Below are positions 42,535 through 50,980 of a stretch of DNA of 64,000 nt, piece by piece (position 1 is the first letter of the stretch; each line of letters opens with the position of its first letter). The DNA is taken from NCBI RefSeq assembly GCF_024213555.1, contig NZ_JANAVO010000004.1:434001-498000 (forward strand), given 5' to 3'. Source of the DNA: Allokutzneria sp. A3M-2-11 16 (GTDB lineage Bacteria; Actinomycetota; Actinomycetes; Mycobacteriales; Pseudonocardiaceae). The notes beneath the pieces were generated by a model. That model did not search any database. It worked only from the letters and a program-made list of their open reading frames with translations, and was not told where the DNA came from. The translations under genes were made by a program, and so were the position numbers.

Positions 42535-42950
42535 GTCAGCCCCGCCTCGTCCAAGGCCGCCTGCAACGAGTCGCGGTAGCCCTGGCTGGTGGCCGTCGCG
42601 CCGGTGACCGCGTCGATGTCGGCGCTCTGCGCGCGCACGGCCTGCGCGTTGAGCTGCGGGATCGCGCGGCTGTTGATCTCGCGGTGCCGTCCGGGCTCGT
42701 TCGGGAAGCGGACCGCCTCGGATACGGAGATCTTGTTGTCCTGCAAGGTGATCCGCACCTGCACTACACCGCGGCTGGTGGTCACCGCCGGACCCGTCAC
42801 GGTGCGCGCGCCCGCGACGGGAGCGGGCGCGGGCACCGCGGGAGCGGCCTGCACCTGCTCGGCGGACTCCCCCGTGCTCGTGCGGTAACCGAAGAGCAGC
42901 ACCAGCACCGCGACGGTGCTCAACAGCGCGAAGGAAATGCGCCCCATCAT
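42531..42950 (-). CDS. Exported FMN-binding domain protein, probable ApbE substrate
   Basis: Predicted 139 aa from ATG 42950 (the next codon is also ATG; GGGAG upstream). Hydrophobic anchor FALLSTVAVLVLLFGY, a Pro/Ala linker, then an FMN-binding domain with the flavinylation motif DAVTGATAT near residues 113-121; Thr119, in the place of the NqrC SGAT threonine, would carry FMN. Carries electrons outside the membrane. Lies between the ferric-reductase-like gene and apbE. Confidence 0.88.
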   Translation of the reverse strand: MMGRISFALLSTVAVLVLLFGYRTSTGESAEQVQAAPAVPAPAPVAGARTVTGPAVTTSRGVVQVRITLQDNKISVSEAVRFPNEPGRHREINSRAIPQLNAQAVRAQSADIDAVTGATATSQGYRDSLQAALDEAGLT

Positions 42951-42960
42951 CTTCTCCCAG

Positions 42961-44334
42961 TCACCATGCGAAGCGTTCGAAGTGGATGCGCGCGCGGGGC
43001 ACTCCCGCGGTGCGCAGCGTCGCGACGACGGTTTCCATCCACGGCTCCGGGCCGCACAGGAACACGTCCCGCTCAAGCAGATCGGGCACCATCCGGTACA
43101 GGGACTCGACATCGTCGCCGTACCCGCGCGGCAACCACGAGTCGCCGCGCGGTCCGTCCAAATAGGACACGTTCACGCCGCGGTTGGCGGCGAACCACTC
43201 CAGTTCCCCGGCGAAGACCGCCTCGGCCCGCGACCGGACCCGGTAGAGCAGCGTCACCTTGCCGGGCTGGAAAGCCAGCTCCTCCAGCAGCGACCGCATC
43301 GCGGTGATGCCCACTCCGGCCGCGATCAGCAGGGACCGGTCCGAGCTCCGCTTCGCCGAGGTGACCGCGCCGTAAGGCCCCTCGATCAGCACCCGCGTCC
43401 CCGGGCGGAGGGTGGCGACGCGCGCCCCGCCGTCACCCAGGTCCTTGACCGTGATCCTGAGCCGATCCCGTTGCGGCACAGCGGAAAGCGAGAACGGGTT
43501 GGCCCGAGTCCTGCCGCGGCCGTCCAGGAATCGCCACAGGAAGAACTGCCCGGCCCGCGCGGGGAGCTTGTCGAGTCCGTGGCCCGCCATGTGCACCGAG
43601 ACGACGCCGGGGGCCTCGGGGGTGACGGCGACGACCCGCAACTTGTGGCGCCACGACCGCCACAGCGGCAGGCCGACGCGGAAGACCAGGACGGCCGCGA
43701 GCGTGCACAGGTAAGCGCTCCACCAGTACGCGGTGGCCAGCGGGGAGTCGAGGAAGTCGGAGCCGGTCCACAGCTGGTGCGGCAGCGCGAGCCCGACACC
43801 GAGGTAGGCGTAGAGGTGGATCAGGTGCCAGGACTCGTAGCGCAGCCTGCGCCGGGCGGCCCTGATGGACAGCACCACCACGGCGACCAGCGCGACCGCT
43901 CCGGCGAAGGCGAGCAGCATGCCGGGTTCGGTGGTCACCAGCAGCCAGCCCTGCTCCAGGAAGCCCGTGCCCGCGTCCGCCGCGTACCCGGTGGTGATCA
44001 GCACGATGTGCGTGATCATCAGCCAGAACGAGGTGAACCCGGTGACGCGGTGCAGCCTGGCCAGCTTGTCCTGGCCGAACCGGCGCTCCAGCAAGGGGAT
44101 GCGCGCCATCAGCAGCACCTGGATCAGCAGCAAGTTCGACGCGATCAGCCCGCCGAGCCTGCCCAGCGCGGACACGGCGCCGCCCTGGGCGAGACCGCCG
44201 TTGCCCTGCCACAGCGCGACGACGAAGAGCAGGGACAGGGCGGCCGCGCCGATCAGCGCTCGCCCGGCCCACGGGCCGGGAGCGCGGTGCCGCGCCGCGG
44301 GGAGCGGGCGGGCTACTGGAGATGTCGTGGTCAC
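42961..44334 (-). CDS. Ferric-reductase-like transmembrane protein with FAD/NAD(P)-binding domain
   Basis: Predicted 457 aa. About six helices with paired heme-ligand His (RLHRVTGFTSFWLMITHIVL and WHLIHLYAYLGVGLALPHQL). The cytosolic ferredoxin-reductase part has ANPFSLSAVPQRDRLRITVKDLGDG (FAD), LIAAGVGITAMRSLLEEL (NADPH) and DVFLCGPEPWMETV at the end. Passes electrons from NAD(P)H across the membrane through heme. With the downstream FMN-binding protein and ApbE it forms a compact trans-membrane electron-transfer module. Confidence 0.88.
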   Translation of the reverse strand: MTTTSPVARPLPAARHRAPGPWAGRALIGAAALSLLFVVALWQGNGGLAQGGAVSALGRLGGLIASNLLLIQVLLMARIPLLERRFGQDKLARLHRVTGFTSFWLMITHIVLITTGYAADAGTGFLEQGWLLVTTEPGMLLAFAGAVALVAVVVLSIRAARRRLRYESWHLIHLYAYLGVGLALPHQLWTGSDFLDSPLATAYWWSAYLCTLAAVLVFRVGLPLWRSWRHKLRVVAVTPEAPGVVSVHMAGHGLDKLPARAGQFFLWRFLDGRGRTRANPFSLSAVPQRDRLRITVKDLGDGGARVATLRPGTRVLIEGPYGAVTSAKRSSDRSLLIAAGVGITAMRSLLEELAFQPGKVTLLYRVRSRAEAVFAGELEWFAANRGVNVSYLDGPRGDSWLPRGYGDDVESLYRMVPDLLERDVFLCGPEPWMETVVATLRTAGVPRARIHFERFAW

Positions 44335-44413
44335 ACCACAACGGTGCTGGCGTCACATAAGCGCCGCTTCAACCCACCATGAGAAAAGGATGAGACCCGC
44401 CCTCACAAGCACT

Positions 44414-44677
44414 TCACAGCAGGTGGGCGTAGCCGTGGTGGATTGCCTGCGCGGTGAGGAAGGCGGCCAGCTCACCGGTGCCGGGACCGAGCTCCACGAC
44501 GTCGGGGAGCCCGAACTCGCGCTCCGGGTTGTGCAAGACGAAGCCCCGGAACCCGAGGCCCTCGCGCTCGGGTTCCGGGGTGGCGGGCAGGAGAGCCACG
44601 AGGCGGCGCGCCTCGGCGCCGGACAGGGTCCAGCGGGGGTTGGGAACCCCGCTGAACACGTCGAGTTCGATCTCCAT
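44414..44677 (-). CDS. Small VFSG-domain protein
   Basis: Predicted 87 aa. Starts MEIELDVFSGVPNPRWTL and continues with GLGFRGFVLHNPE. The same pattern (MRVELEVFSGRTNPVWHL, then LGFRGLVIS) opens the adjacent upstream 278-aa protein, so the two are paralogous over this domain. No signal peptide. Function unknown. The motifs are conserved enough that the domain must be a defined family, but I do not recognise it. Confidence 0.7.
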   Translation of the reverse strand: MEIELDVFSGVPNPRWTLSGAEARRLVALLPATPEPEREGLGFRGFVLHNPEREFGLPDVVELGPGTGELAAFLTAQAIHHGYAHLL

Positions 44678-44702
44678 CGCGTTCTCCTCCCCGCCGGGGC
44701 GG

Positions 44703-45539
44703 TCAGCGGATCAGCAGGCCCACCGGCACCCAGAAGTATCCGCAGAACTGCGTGTACGGGCCGCGGTTGCAGTTCGCCGGGTTCAACGACCCGCCGATCA
44801 CGTTGCCGGAGTTGTCGGTGTTGCGCGCCGCGGTCTTACCGGGCTTGTGCCCCCAGAAACCGTCGGAGTGGTAGCGGTACCAGTGGTAGTCGCCGCCCGG
44901 CCAGACCACGAGCGCGACCAGCCGCTGCTGCCCGTCGCACGAGGGCCGGACCCCGTCGCACAGGGCCGCGGCGCGCACCGCCGCACAGGTGAGCGAGGTG
45001 TACTGGTGCCCGCACTGGCGGCCCGGCTGGGCGAAGGTGTTGGTGCGGCGGTTGACCGCGTAGTTGTAGCAGTTGTTGGTGGTTCGGACGGTGGCGTCGT
45101 TGTTCCAGAACCCCGGGTTGTACGGCGTGTGGTACGGCTGGCACGGCGCCGCGGGCTGGAGGTCGGCCTTGGCCTCGATCGAGCGGCTCTCCAGGTTGCC
45201 GCGCAGTGCCCGCATGACGTGCTCGCGGATCTGGTCGTCCACGTGGTGCCGCGAGGTTTCCAGCAGCCAGCTGACCGCGTCGACGGACTCGTCCGCGGTG
45301 AGCGCGTCACGCGAGTCCTGCGCGACGCCGACCGCGAACCGTTGCGGCAGCTCGCTTTCGGTCGGGTCGTCGGTGTCCGCGGAGATCACCAGACCGCGGA
45401 ACCCGAGTTGGTCCGGCAGGTCGGCCGGTTCGGCGAGGGAGCGCCCGGAGAACCGGTCGAGCGCTTCCCTCACCTGGCTGTCGTCCAAGTGCCACACCGG
45501 GTTCGTACGTCCGGAGAAGACTTCCAGTTCGACTCGCAT
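44703..45539 (-). CDS. VFSG-domain protein with a cysteine-peptidase-like C-terminal domain
   Basis: Predicted 278 aa, ATG 45539. Residues 1-90 are the VFSG domain shared with the next gene downstream. From about 130 a Cys-rich domain reads PYNPGFWNNDATVRTTNNCYNYAVN, NTFAQPGRQCG, then LVALVVWPGGDYHWYRYHSDGFWGHK. An NNCYNYA cysteine followed by a DYHWY histidine about 60 residues later, in a globular domain, is the arrangement of NlpC/papain-type active sites. Nine Cys in total. No signal peptide is visible. Peptidase function is inference; it may instead be an effector or toxin-like protein. Confidence 0.68.
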   Translation of the reverse strand: MRVELEVFSGRTNPVWHLDDSQVREALDRFSGRSLAEPADLPDQLGFRGLVISADTDDPTESELPQRFAVGVAQDSRDALTADESVDAVSWLLETSRHHVDDQIREHVMRALRGNLESRSIEAKADLQPAAPCQPYHTPYNPGFWNNDATVRTTNNCYNYAVNRRTNTFAQPGRQCGHQYTSLTCAAVRAAALCDGVRPSCDGQQRLVALVVWPGGDYHWYRYHSDGFWGHKPGKTAARNTDNSGNVIGGSLNPANCNRGPYTQFCGYFWVPVGLLIR

Positions 45540-45663
45540 GGCAGGACCCCTTCTGTGGAGTGCCCCTCACTCCACAGCCCAAGCTGCTCGGGATCCCGTT
45601 GCCGGATAAGGGTATTTCTACTCACCGGCTTCGCACGAAGGGGCAGACTTCCGGGCCGGGAAC

Positions 45664-47022
45664 CTAGAGATCAGGTCGACCTACCGGGAGGCGAAACCGC
45701 ACCGTAGCACCGATGCCATCGATTGGTTCGACGAACTCCACCGAGCCCCCGTGCGCCGCCGCGGTCTGCGCCACGATCGCCAGCCCGAGCCCGGAACCCG
45801 GCAGGCTCCGCGCCGACTCCGAACGCCAGAACCGTTGGAACACCATGGCTCTCTCGTCTCGGGCGATTCCCTGTCCAGCGTCCGCCACGGTGATTTCCCC
45901 TGCCACCGAATGGATGCGCACGGTCGAGGACGGCGGCGAGAACTTCACCGCGTTGTCCAACAGGTTCAGCACCGCGCGCTCCAGCTCGCCCGGATCGCCC
46001 ACCACCGTCCAGGGTTGGCTGTGCACGTCGAAAACGTGGCCCCTGGCCCGGGCTCGCGCCCGCTCGACCGCGCGTTCGACGACCGCGCCCATCGACACCG
46101 GAACGCGCTCGGTCTCGTGCTCGTCCCGTGCCAGCACAACGAGCTCGCCCACCAGGTCGCCCAGTTCCCTCGCCTGGTCCTGCAAGCTCGCCAGCAACGC
46201 GCGCCGCTGCTCGTCCGGGATCGACCTGCCGGTCTTCTCGCTGCGCACCAACAGGTCGACGTTGGTGCGCATGCTCGTCAACGGCGTGCGCAGCTCGTGC
46301 GCGGCGTCCGCGACCAGATCCTGCTGGCGTTTCCTCGACTCCGCCAGGGCCTTGGTCATCCGCGAGAACGCGCGGCCCAACCTGCCGATCTCGTCGCGGC
46401 CGCGCACGTCCACCGGTGCGGCCAGGTCCTCGGTCTCGGCGATGTGCTCGACGGTCTTGGTGAGCCGCTCCACCGGGCGCAGCGCGAGCCTGGTCAGCAG
46501 CAGCCCGGACACCGCGGCCACCAGCACGCCGACCACCGACACGATGGCGAGCACGGTTCCCAGCTGCCGCAACGTGTCCCGCACATCGGCCGTGGAGCGA
46601 CTGGTCACCACCGAGTACCCCGCGCCGATCGGCTCGACCAGAACGCGCACGCCCACGTGGCCGTAGGTCATGCCGTCGCGGAACGTCGGCACCGGCTCCC
46701 GGTCGCGCGGGCCGAGCTTGACCTTGTCGACCCCCTTGGGGCAGCACGTCGTCCCGTTCGGCCGCAACAGCTGAACACCGACGATGTACTTCTGGTAGCC
46801 CTCTTTGTCCTGTTCGCTGCCGCACAGCGACTCCGGGTCGACGCCCGGCTTCTTCAGCTCCTTCGCCGGTGACGACGTTTGGAGCGACACGTCGATCTGG
46901 CGGCGCATCGTCACGTCCGCGCCGAACCACGCGAACACGCTCACCACGATGATGCCCAGCGCCACCACCAACGCCGTCACCAAGGCGACGCGGCTGCGCA
47001 GCAGGAGTCTGCGCTCCCTCAT
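45664..47022 (-). CDS. Sensor histidine kinase (MprB-like)
   Basis: Predicted 452 aa, ATG 47022 overlapping the response-regulator stop by 4 bp. N-terminal helix [22 protein letters not shown], an extracytoplasmic sensor of about 120 residues with three Cys (SLCGSEQ, TTCCPKG), a second helix, HAMP ([18 protein letters not shown]), H-box [18 protein letters not shown]-box [10 protein letters not shown], and the catalytic GSGLGLAIV. The CC pair in the sensor is distinctive and could bind metal or respond to redox stress. Confidence 0.92.
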   Translation of the reverse strand: MRERRLLLRSRVALVTALVVALGIIVVSVFAWFGADVTMRRQIDVSLQTSSPAKELKKPGVDPESLCGSEQDKEGYQKYIVGVQLLRPNGTTCCPKGVDKVKLGPRDREPVPTFRDGMTYGHVGVRVLVEPIGAGYSVVTSRSTADVRDTLRQLGTVLAIVSVVGVLVAAVSGLLLTRLALRPVERLTKTVEHIAETEDLAAPVDVRGRDEIGRLGRAFSRMTKALAESRKRQQDLVADAAHELRTPLTSMRTNVDLLVRSEKTGRSIPDEQRRALLASLQDQARELGDLVGELVVLARDEHETERVPVSMGAVVERAVERARARARGHVFDVHSQPWTVVGDPGELERAVLNLLDNAVKFSPPSSTVRIHSVAGEITVADAGQGIARDERAMVFQRFWRSESARSLPGSGLGLAIVAQTAAAHGGSVEFVEPIDGIGATVRFRLPVGRPDL

Positions 47023-47717
47023 GAGCGCGACCGCAGCACGTAGCCGACGCCGCGCACCGTGTGCAGCAACCGCGAACCGCCCTCGGCCTCGGTCTTGCGC
47101 CGGAGGTAGCCCACGTAGACGTCGAGGATGTTGGTCCCTGGGTCGTAGTCGTAGCCCCAGACCTCGCGCAGCAGCTGCTTGCGGGTGAACACCTGCTTCG
47201 GCGCGGAGAGGAACAGCGCCAGCAGGTCGAACTCCGTGCGGGTCAACTCGATCTCCTGGCCGCCGCGGTGCGCCTCGCGCGTGCCAACGTTGACAACAAG
47301 ATCTTCGTACTTGAGCACCCCGTCGGACTCCGCCACCACCCGGCCCCGCCGCAGCAGCGCGCGCAGCCGGGCCAGCAGCTCCTCCAGCGCGAAAGGCTTC
47401 GGCAGGTAGTCGTCCGCGCCCGCGTTCAGCCCCGACACCCGGTCGCTGACGGCGTCGCGGGCGGTCAGCATCAGGATCGGCACGTCCGCCCCCGCCGACC
47501 GCAACCGCCTGCACGTCTCCAGGCCGTCCACGCCCGGCATCATCAGGTCCAGCACCAGGGCGTCCAGCTTGCGCCCGTCCGGATCGAGCACCCGCTCCAG
47601 CGCACGCTGACCGTTCTCGGCCGTCTCCACCGTGTACCCCTCGAAGAGCAGACTGCGCTCCAGGCTCTCGCGCACGGCGGGCTCATCGTCCACCACCAGC
47701 AGGTGCATGCCCGCCAT
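47019..47717 (-). CDS. OmpR-type response regulator
   Basis: Predicted 232 aa from ATG 47717; GTG 47723 or ATG 47708 are possible alternatives. Receiver: [14 protein letters not shown], phospho-Asp in [34 protein letters not shown]-terminal winged helix: [19 protein letters not shown] and [22 protein letters not shown]. Partner of the kinase that follows. The region upstream is filled by a composite repeat. Confidence 0.92.
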   Translation of the reverse strand: MAGMHLLVVDDEPAVRESLERSLLFEGYTVETAENGQRALERVLDPDGRKLDALVLDLMMPGVDGLETCRRLRSAGADVPILMLTARDAVSDRVSGLNAGADDYLPKPFALEELLARLRALLRRGRVVAESDGVLKYEDLVVNVGTREAHRGGQEIELTRTEFDLLALFLSAPKQVFTRKQLLREVWGYDYDPGTNILDVYVGYLRRKTEAEGGSRLLHTVRGVGYVLRSRS

Positions 47718-47762
47718 CTTCACCCATCCCCCCGGGTACAACCGTCTCCAAGTGGAGTACGG

Positions 47763-48127
47763 CCGTCTTCAAGTCCCCCCAACCCCCTCCCCCGCAGTCT
47801 TCAACCACCCCCAACCCCCCACGCTGACGTGCTGAATGAGTCATCGGGGTGACTGAACGCACCGAATGAGTCATTGAGGTACTTGAGCGCCCTCAATGAC
47901 TCATTCAGCACGCTCAACGCACCAAACGCGTCATTGGCGGCACACGATCACGAACCTGAACACCGGAGCACATCGTGGGGTTATGCCCTGAACGGGTCGT
48001 TGAGGGCACTGAACGCCCCGAACGACCCGTTCAGGGAACCCAACGCCCCAAAGGCGGCGTTGGCGCGCGGGGGTTGGGGGCGGTTTGAGACGCGTGGAGG
48101 TGAGGTTCGTAGGACTTGAAGACCGGA
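47763..48127. repeat. Composite repeat: GTCTTCAAGT-type ends around TGAACGAGTCGTTC-type palindromes (copy C)
   Basis: Ends: CCGTCTTCAAGTC (47763-47775) and GACTTGAAGACCGG (48114-48127), inverted over 11 bp. The right end is 20 bp identical, inverted, to the left end of copy B (35949-35968). Inside lie two palindrome copies of the other family: 47831-47909 (14-bp and 16-bp perfect arms, GAATGAGTCATTGAGG type) and 47986-48036 (16-bp arms CCCTGAACGGGTCGTT). CCCCAACCCCC and GGGGTTGGGGG sit near the two ends. It fills the gap of about 420 bp upstream of the response regulator; no gene is present and apparent ORFs here are shadows. Confidence 0.7.
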
Positions 48128-48136
48128 GAACCGGGC

Positions 48137-48808
48137 TCAGCGAAGGAGAGCGCGCATCCGGGCGATCTCGGCGGTCTGCGTCGCGATCACATCGTCGGCC
48201 ATCTGCTCGACGAACACGTCGGCGCCGTCGCGGCGGACCTGTTCGGCCATCACCAGCGCGCCCTCGTGGTGGGCGATCATCAGCTCGACGAAGCGCTTCT
48301 CGAACGCCGCTCCGGTGAGCCCGGCCAGCTCCCGCAGTTGCTGCGGCGTCGCCATGCCCGGCATTCCCACATGCTGGGAAGCATCTCCGCCGTGGCCGTG
48401 CCCGGTTCCGGGGACCGGCTTGCCGTTGTTGCGAAGCCAGCCCTTCATCCCCTCGATCTCCGGCCCCTGCGACTTCTCGATCCGGTCGGCCATCGTCTTG
48501 ACGGGTTCGGAGCCCGCCCGCGAGGGCACCAGCCTGGTCATCTCCAGCGCCTGCGCGTGGTGCGGGATCATCCGCTCCACGTACAGCGCGTCGGCGTCGT
48601 TTGGCTTCGGCTTCTGCTGCGCTCCGGCCGCCTGATCTGCGGGAATGGTGCGCGCGGACTGCCCGGGACCGCCGGGGAGGATCACCGGGGCGCTGGTCTC
48701 CTCGCGGCTGGAGGCGGCGCATCCGGCGGCCACGATCGCGGGCACCGACATCGCCAGCACCAGCCCAGCGGCGCGCAGCGCGCGACCGCGCCGGTTCCCG
48801 TTCGTCAC
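48137..48808 (-). CDS. DUF305 lipoprotein
   Basis: Predicted 223 aa from GTG 48808, fixed by GGAGG eight bases upstream. Lipobox SVPAIVAAGC. The four-helix DUF305 fold has two copies of the metal-type motif: YVERMIPHHAQALEMTRL and VELMIAHHEGALVMAEQ, with a HGHGG linker. Family members bind copper or act in metal tolerance. The adjacent two-component system carries a CC motif in its sensor and may control it. Confidence 0.85.
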   Translation of the reverse strand: MTNGNRRGRALRAAGLVLAMSVPAIVAAGCAASSREETSAPVILPGGPGQSARTIPADQAAGAQQKPKPNDADALYVERMIPHHAQALEMTRLVPSRAGSEPVKTMADRIEKSQGPEIEGMKGWLRNNGKPVPGTGHGHGGDASQHVGMPGMATPQQLRELAGLTGAAFEKRFVELMIAHHEGALVMAEQVRRDGADVFVEQMADDVIATQTAEIARMRALLR

Positions 48809-48986
48809 CTCGTCCGCCTCCACGCTCGTCGACCTCGCACGTCGAACGGTAATGGCTAGCACGGTATTCCCGGGCGCGCGGGCACATCAAGATGCTCTAT
48901 TCGGCCCTATGACCGCCGGTTTCCACCGCGCAGACTCCCCCGTGGGCGGGCGTGATGCCCGCCTGTGGTCGAGGGGAGCAACTTAC

Positions 48987-50444
48987 GTGACGCCGGGCAA
49001 GAAGAGGACTACGGCGCGAGCGATCGCGATCGCCGCAGCCGGTCTGCTGGCGTTGTCGCTGACGACCGTTCTGGGCGGAACGGCCGCGGCACAGGACACC
49101 GCCGGACGGCAAGACACAGTTGCGGCTCCGGGCGAGAACGAGATCTCGTCGAGCCGCAACATCCGTCAGATCGCCAACATCCCGAAGCAGGCCCCGTTCA
49201 ACACCGAGGCCGCGCTGGGCACCGACATCGCCTTCACCGGCAAGTACGCGGTGGTGGGCAACTACGACGGCTTCATCATCTACGACATCTCCCGGCCGGC
49301 GAAGCCGAAGATCGTCAGCCAGGTGCTCTGCCCTGGCTCGCAGAACGACGTGTCGGTCTCCGGGGACCTGCTGTTCCTATCGACCGACTCCTCGCGCAGC
49401 GACGACAGCTGCAACAGCTCGCCCAAGCCCGCGACCGAGAAGGACGCGTGGGAGGGCATCAAGGTCTTCGACATCAAGGACAAGGCCAACCCGAAGTACG
49501 TCTCGGCGATCGAGACCAAGTGCGGTTCGCACACCAACACCCTGGTGCCGGACAAGCGGAAGCAGAACGTCTACATCTACGTCTCGTCCTACAGCCCGAG
49601 CGCGACGTTCCCGGACTGCCAGCCGCCGCACGACCTGATCTCCATCGTCAAGGTGCCGGTGAAGAACCCGGCCGCGGCCAAGCTCGTCGGTGAGCCCGTG
49701 CTCTTCCCCGGCGGCGGCAACCCCGGCCTTCCGGGCTCGTTCCCGGCGCCGTACGTGACGCCGACCTCCGGCTGCCACGACATCACCGCGTACCCGGAGA
49801 AGGACCTCGCCGCCGGCGCCTGCATGGGCGAGGGCGTGCTCTTCGACATCTCCGACCGCGAGAAGCCGCGCGTGATCAACACGGTCAAGGACGACAAGAA
49901 CTTCGCGTTCTGGCACTCCGCGACCTTCAACAACGACGGCACCAAGGTCGTCTTCACCGACGAGCTCGGTGGCGGCGGTAGCCCGGCCTGCACCGCGGCG
50001 ATCGGCCAGGTCCGCGGCGCCAACGGCGTCTACGACATCACCGGCCGCGGCGACAAGCGCAAGCTGGAGTTCCGCAGCTACTACAAGATCCCCCGGGTGC
50101 AGACCGAGACGGAGAACTGCGTCGCCCACAACGGCTCGCTGATCCCGGTCTTCGGCCGCGACATCATGGTGCAGGCGTGGTACCAGGGCGGGATCTCGGT
50201 GTGGGACTTCACCAACTCCGCCCGCCCGGTCGAGATCGCGCACTGGGAGCGGGGCCCGTACAACGCCAACAAGCTGGTGACGGGCGGCTCGTGGTCGGCG
50301 TACTACTACAACGGCCACATCTACTCCAGCGACATCCAGAAGGGCCTGGACGTGCTGGAGCTCAACGACTGGCGCACCTTCAGCGCCCAGTTCGTCCGGA
50401 TGCGTGAGTTCAACCCGCAGTCCCAGGGCCACTACCTGGGCTGA
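48987..50444 (+). CDS. Secreted LVIVD-repeat propeller protein
   Basis: Predicted 485 aa from GTG 48987 with AGGGGAG upstream; earlier in-frame starts have no ribosome site. Signal peptide AIAAAGLLALSLTTVLGGTAAAQ. LVIVD-type propeller blades: DIAFTGKYAVVGNYDGFIIYDISRPAKPKIVSQ, WEGIKVFDIKDKANPKYVSAIET, GVLFDISDREKPRVINTV, HNGSLIPVFGRDIMVQAWYQGGISVWDFTNSARPVEIAHW. Extracellular, function unknown; such proteins are abundant exoproteins of actinobacteria. A strong terminator follows. Confidence 0.85.
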   Translation: MTPGKKRTTARAIAIAAAGLLALSLTTVLGGTAAAQDTAGRQDTVAAPGENEISSSRNIRQIANIPKQAPFNTEAALGTDIAFTGKYAVVGNYDGFIIYDISRPAKPKIVSQVLCPGSQNDVSVSGDLLFLSTDSSRSDDSCNSSPKPATEKDAWEGIKVFDIKDKANPKYVSAIETKCGSHTNTLVPDKRKQNVYIYVSSYSPSATFPDCQPPHDLISIVKVPVKNPAAAKLVGEPVLFPGGGNPGLPGSFPAPYVTPTSGCHDITAYPEKDLAAGACMGEGVLFDISDREKPRVINTVKDDKNFAFWHSATFNNDGTKVVFTDELGGGGSPACTAAIGQVRGANGVYDITGRGDKRKLEFRSYYKIPRVQTETENCVAHNGSLIPVFGRDIMVQAWYQGGISVWDFTNSARPVEIAHWERGPYNANKLVTGGSWSAYYYNGHIYSSDIQKGLDVLELNDWRTFSAQFVRMREFNPQSQGHYLG

Positions 50445-50456
50445 GCCCGACCACGA

Positions 50457-50493
50457 AGAGGGCCGTCGCTCGATCGAGCGACGGCCCTCTTTG
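50457..50493 (+). terminator. Rho-independent terminator after the LVIVD protein
   Basis: AGAGGGCCGTCGCTCGATCGAGCGACGGCCCTCTTT: the stem is about 16 bp without mismatch and almost without a loop, followed by TTT, 13 bases after the stop. Nearly symmetric, so it can also act for transcription from the other side. Confidence 0.9.
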
Positions 50494-50572
50494 GCATTTC
50501 CCGTGATCTCCCCGTGCCCCGGCCGCGCTCCTGGTTCCATGGGCATGCGGGGGTGGCAAAGCGAGGTGGGGA

Positions 50573-50980
50573 ATGTCGGGTTCGTCCGCAGGCCAGGACC
50601 AGGGTCCGGCGCCGTACCAGGTCTCGGAAATTCCGCAGGTGGTGATCGGCGGCAGCGCTCCGGCGGGCGGCTACTCCGTCAGCCCGGAGTACGCCCCGAT
50701 GCTGATCAAAGGCTTGCGGGAGGCACAAAAGAAGCTGCAGGAGATCGACCGGCAGCGGCAGCACCTCCAGTACGTGAAGGATCCCGACACGGATCCGTAC
50801 AGCATCATGGTCGCGGCCGCGATGCGAAGAATGCTGGGTGATGAGCCAGGTGGCTACGGCTACGCCAACCGCCGAGCCCAGGAACAACTGGTCAGGCTGA
50901 TCGAGAGGCTGGAGGCTTCGCTGAAGGTGTACCGGGACAACGAGGACCGCATCCGGCGCAACTTCATGCGGGGGAAGTGA
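50573..50980 (+). CDS. ESX-associated hypothetical protein (coiled)
   Basis: Predicted 135 aa. After a Pro/Gly lead come two long helices: EYAPMLIKGLREAQKKLQEIDRQRQHLQYV and ANRRAQEQLVRLIERLEASLKVYRDNEDRIRRNF. Size and helical hairpin are those of small type VII partners, though no WxG turn is seen. It is coupled to a DUF3558 lipoprotein and a PPE-like protein. ATG 50573 has GGTGGGGA upstream. Confidence 0.6.
   Translation: MSGSSAGQDQGPAPYQVSEIPQVVIGGSAPAGGYSVSPEYAPMLIKGLREAQKKLQEIDRQRQHLQYVKDPDTDPYSIMVAAAMRRMLGDEPGGYGYANRRAQEQLVRLIERLEASLKVYRDNEDRIRRNFMRGK

Noticed and set aside
47874-48119. A small gene similar in composition to the one at 26 kb
   Set aside because: Same reason: composite repeat shadow with no ribosome site.
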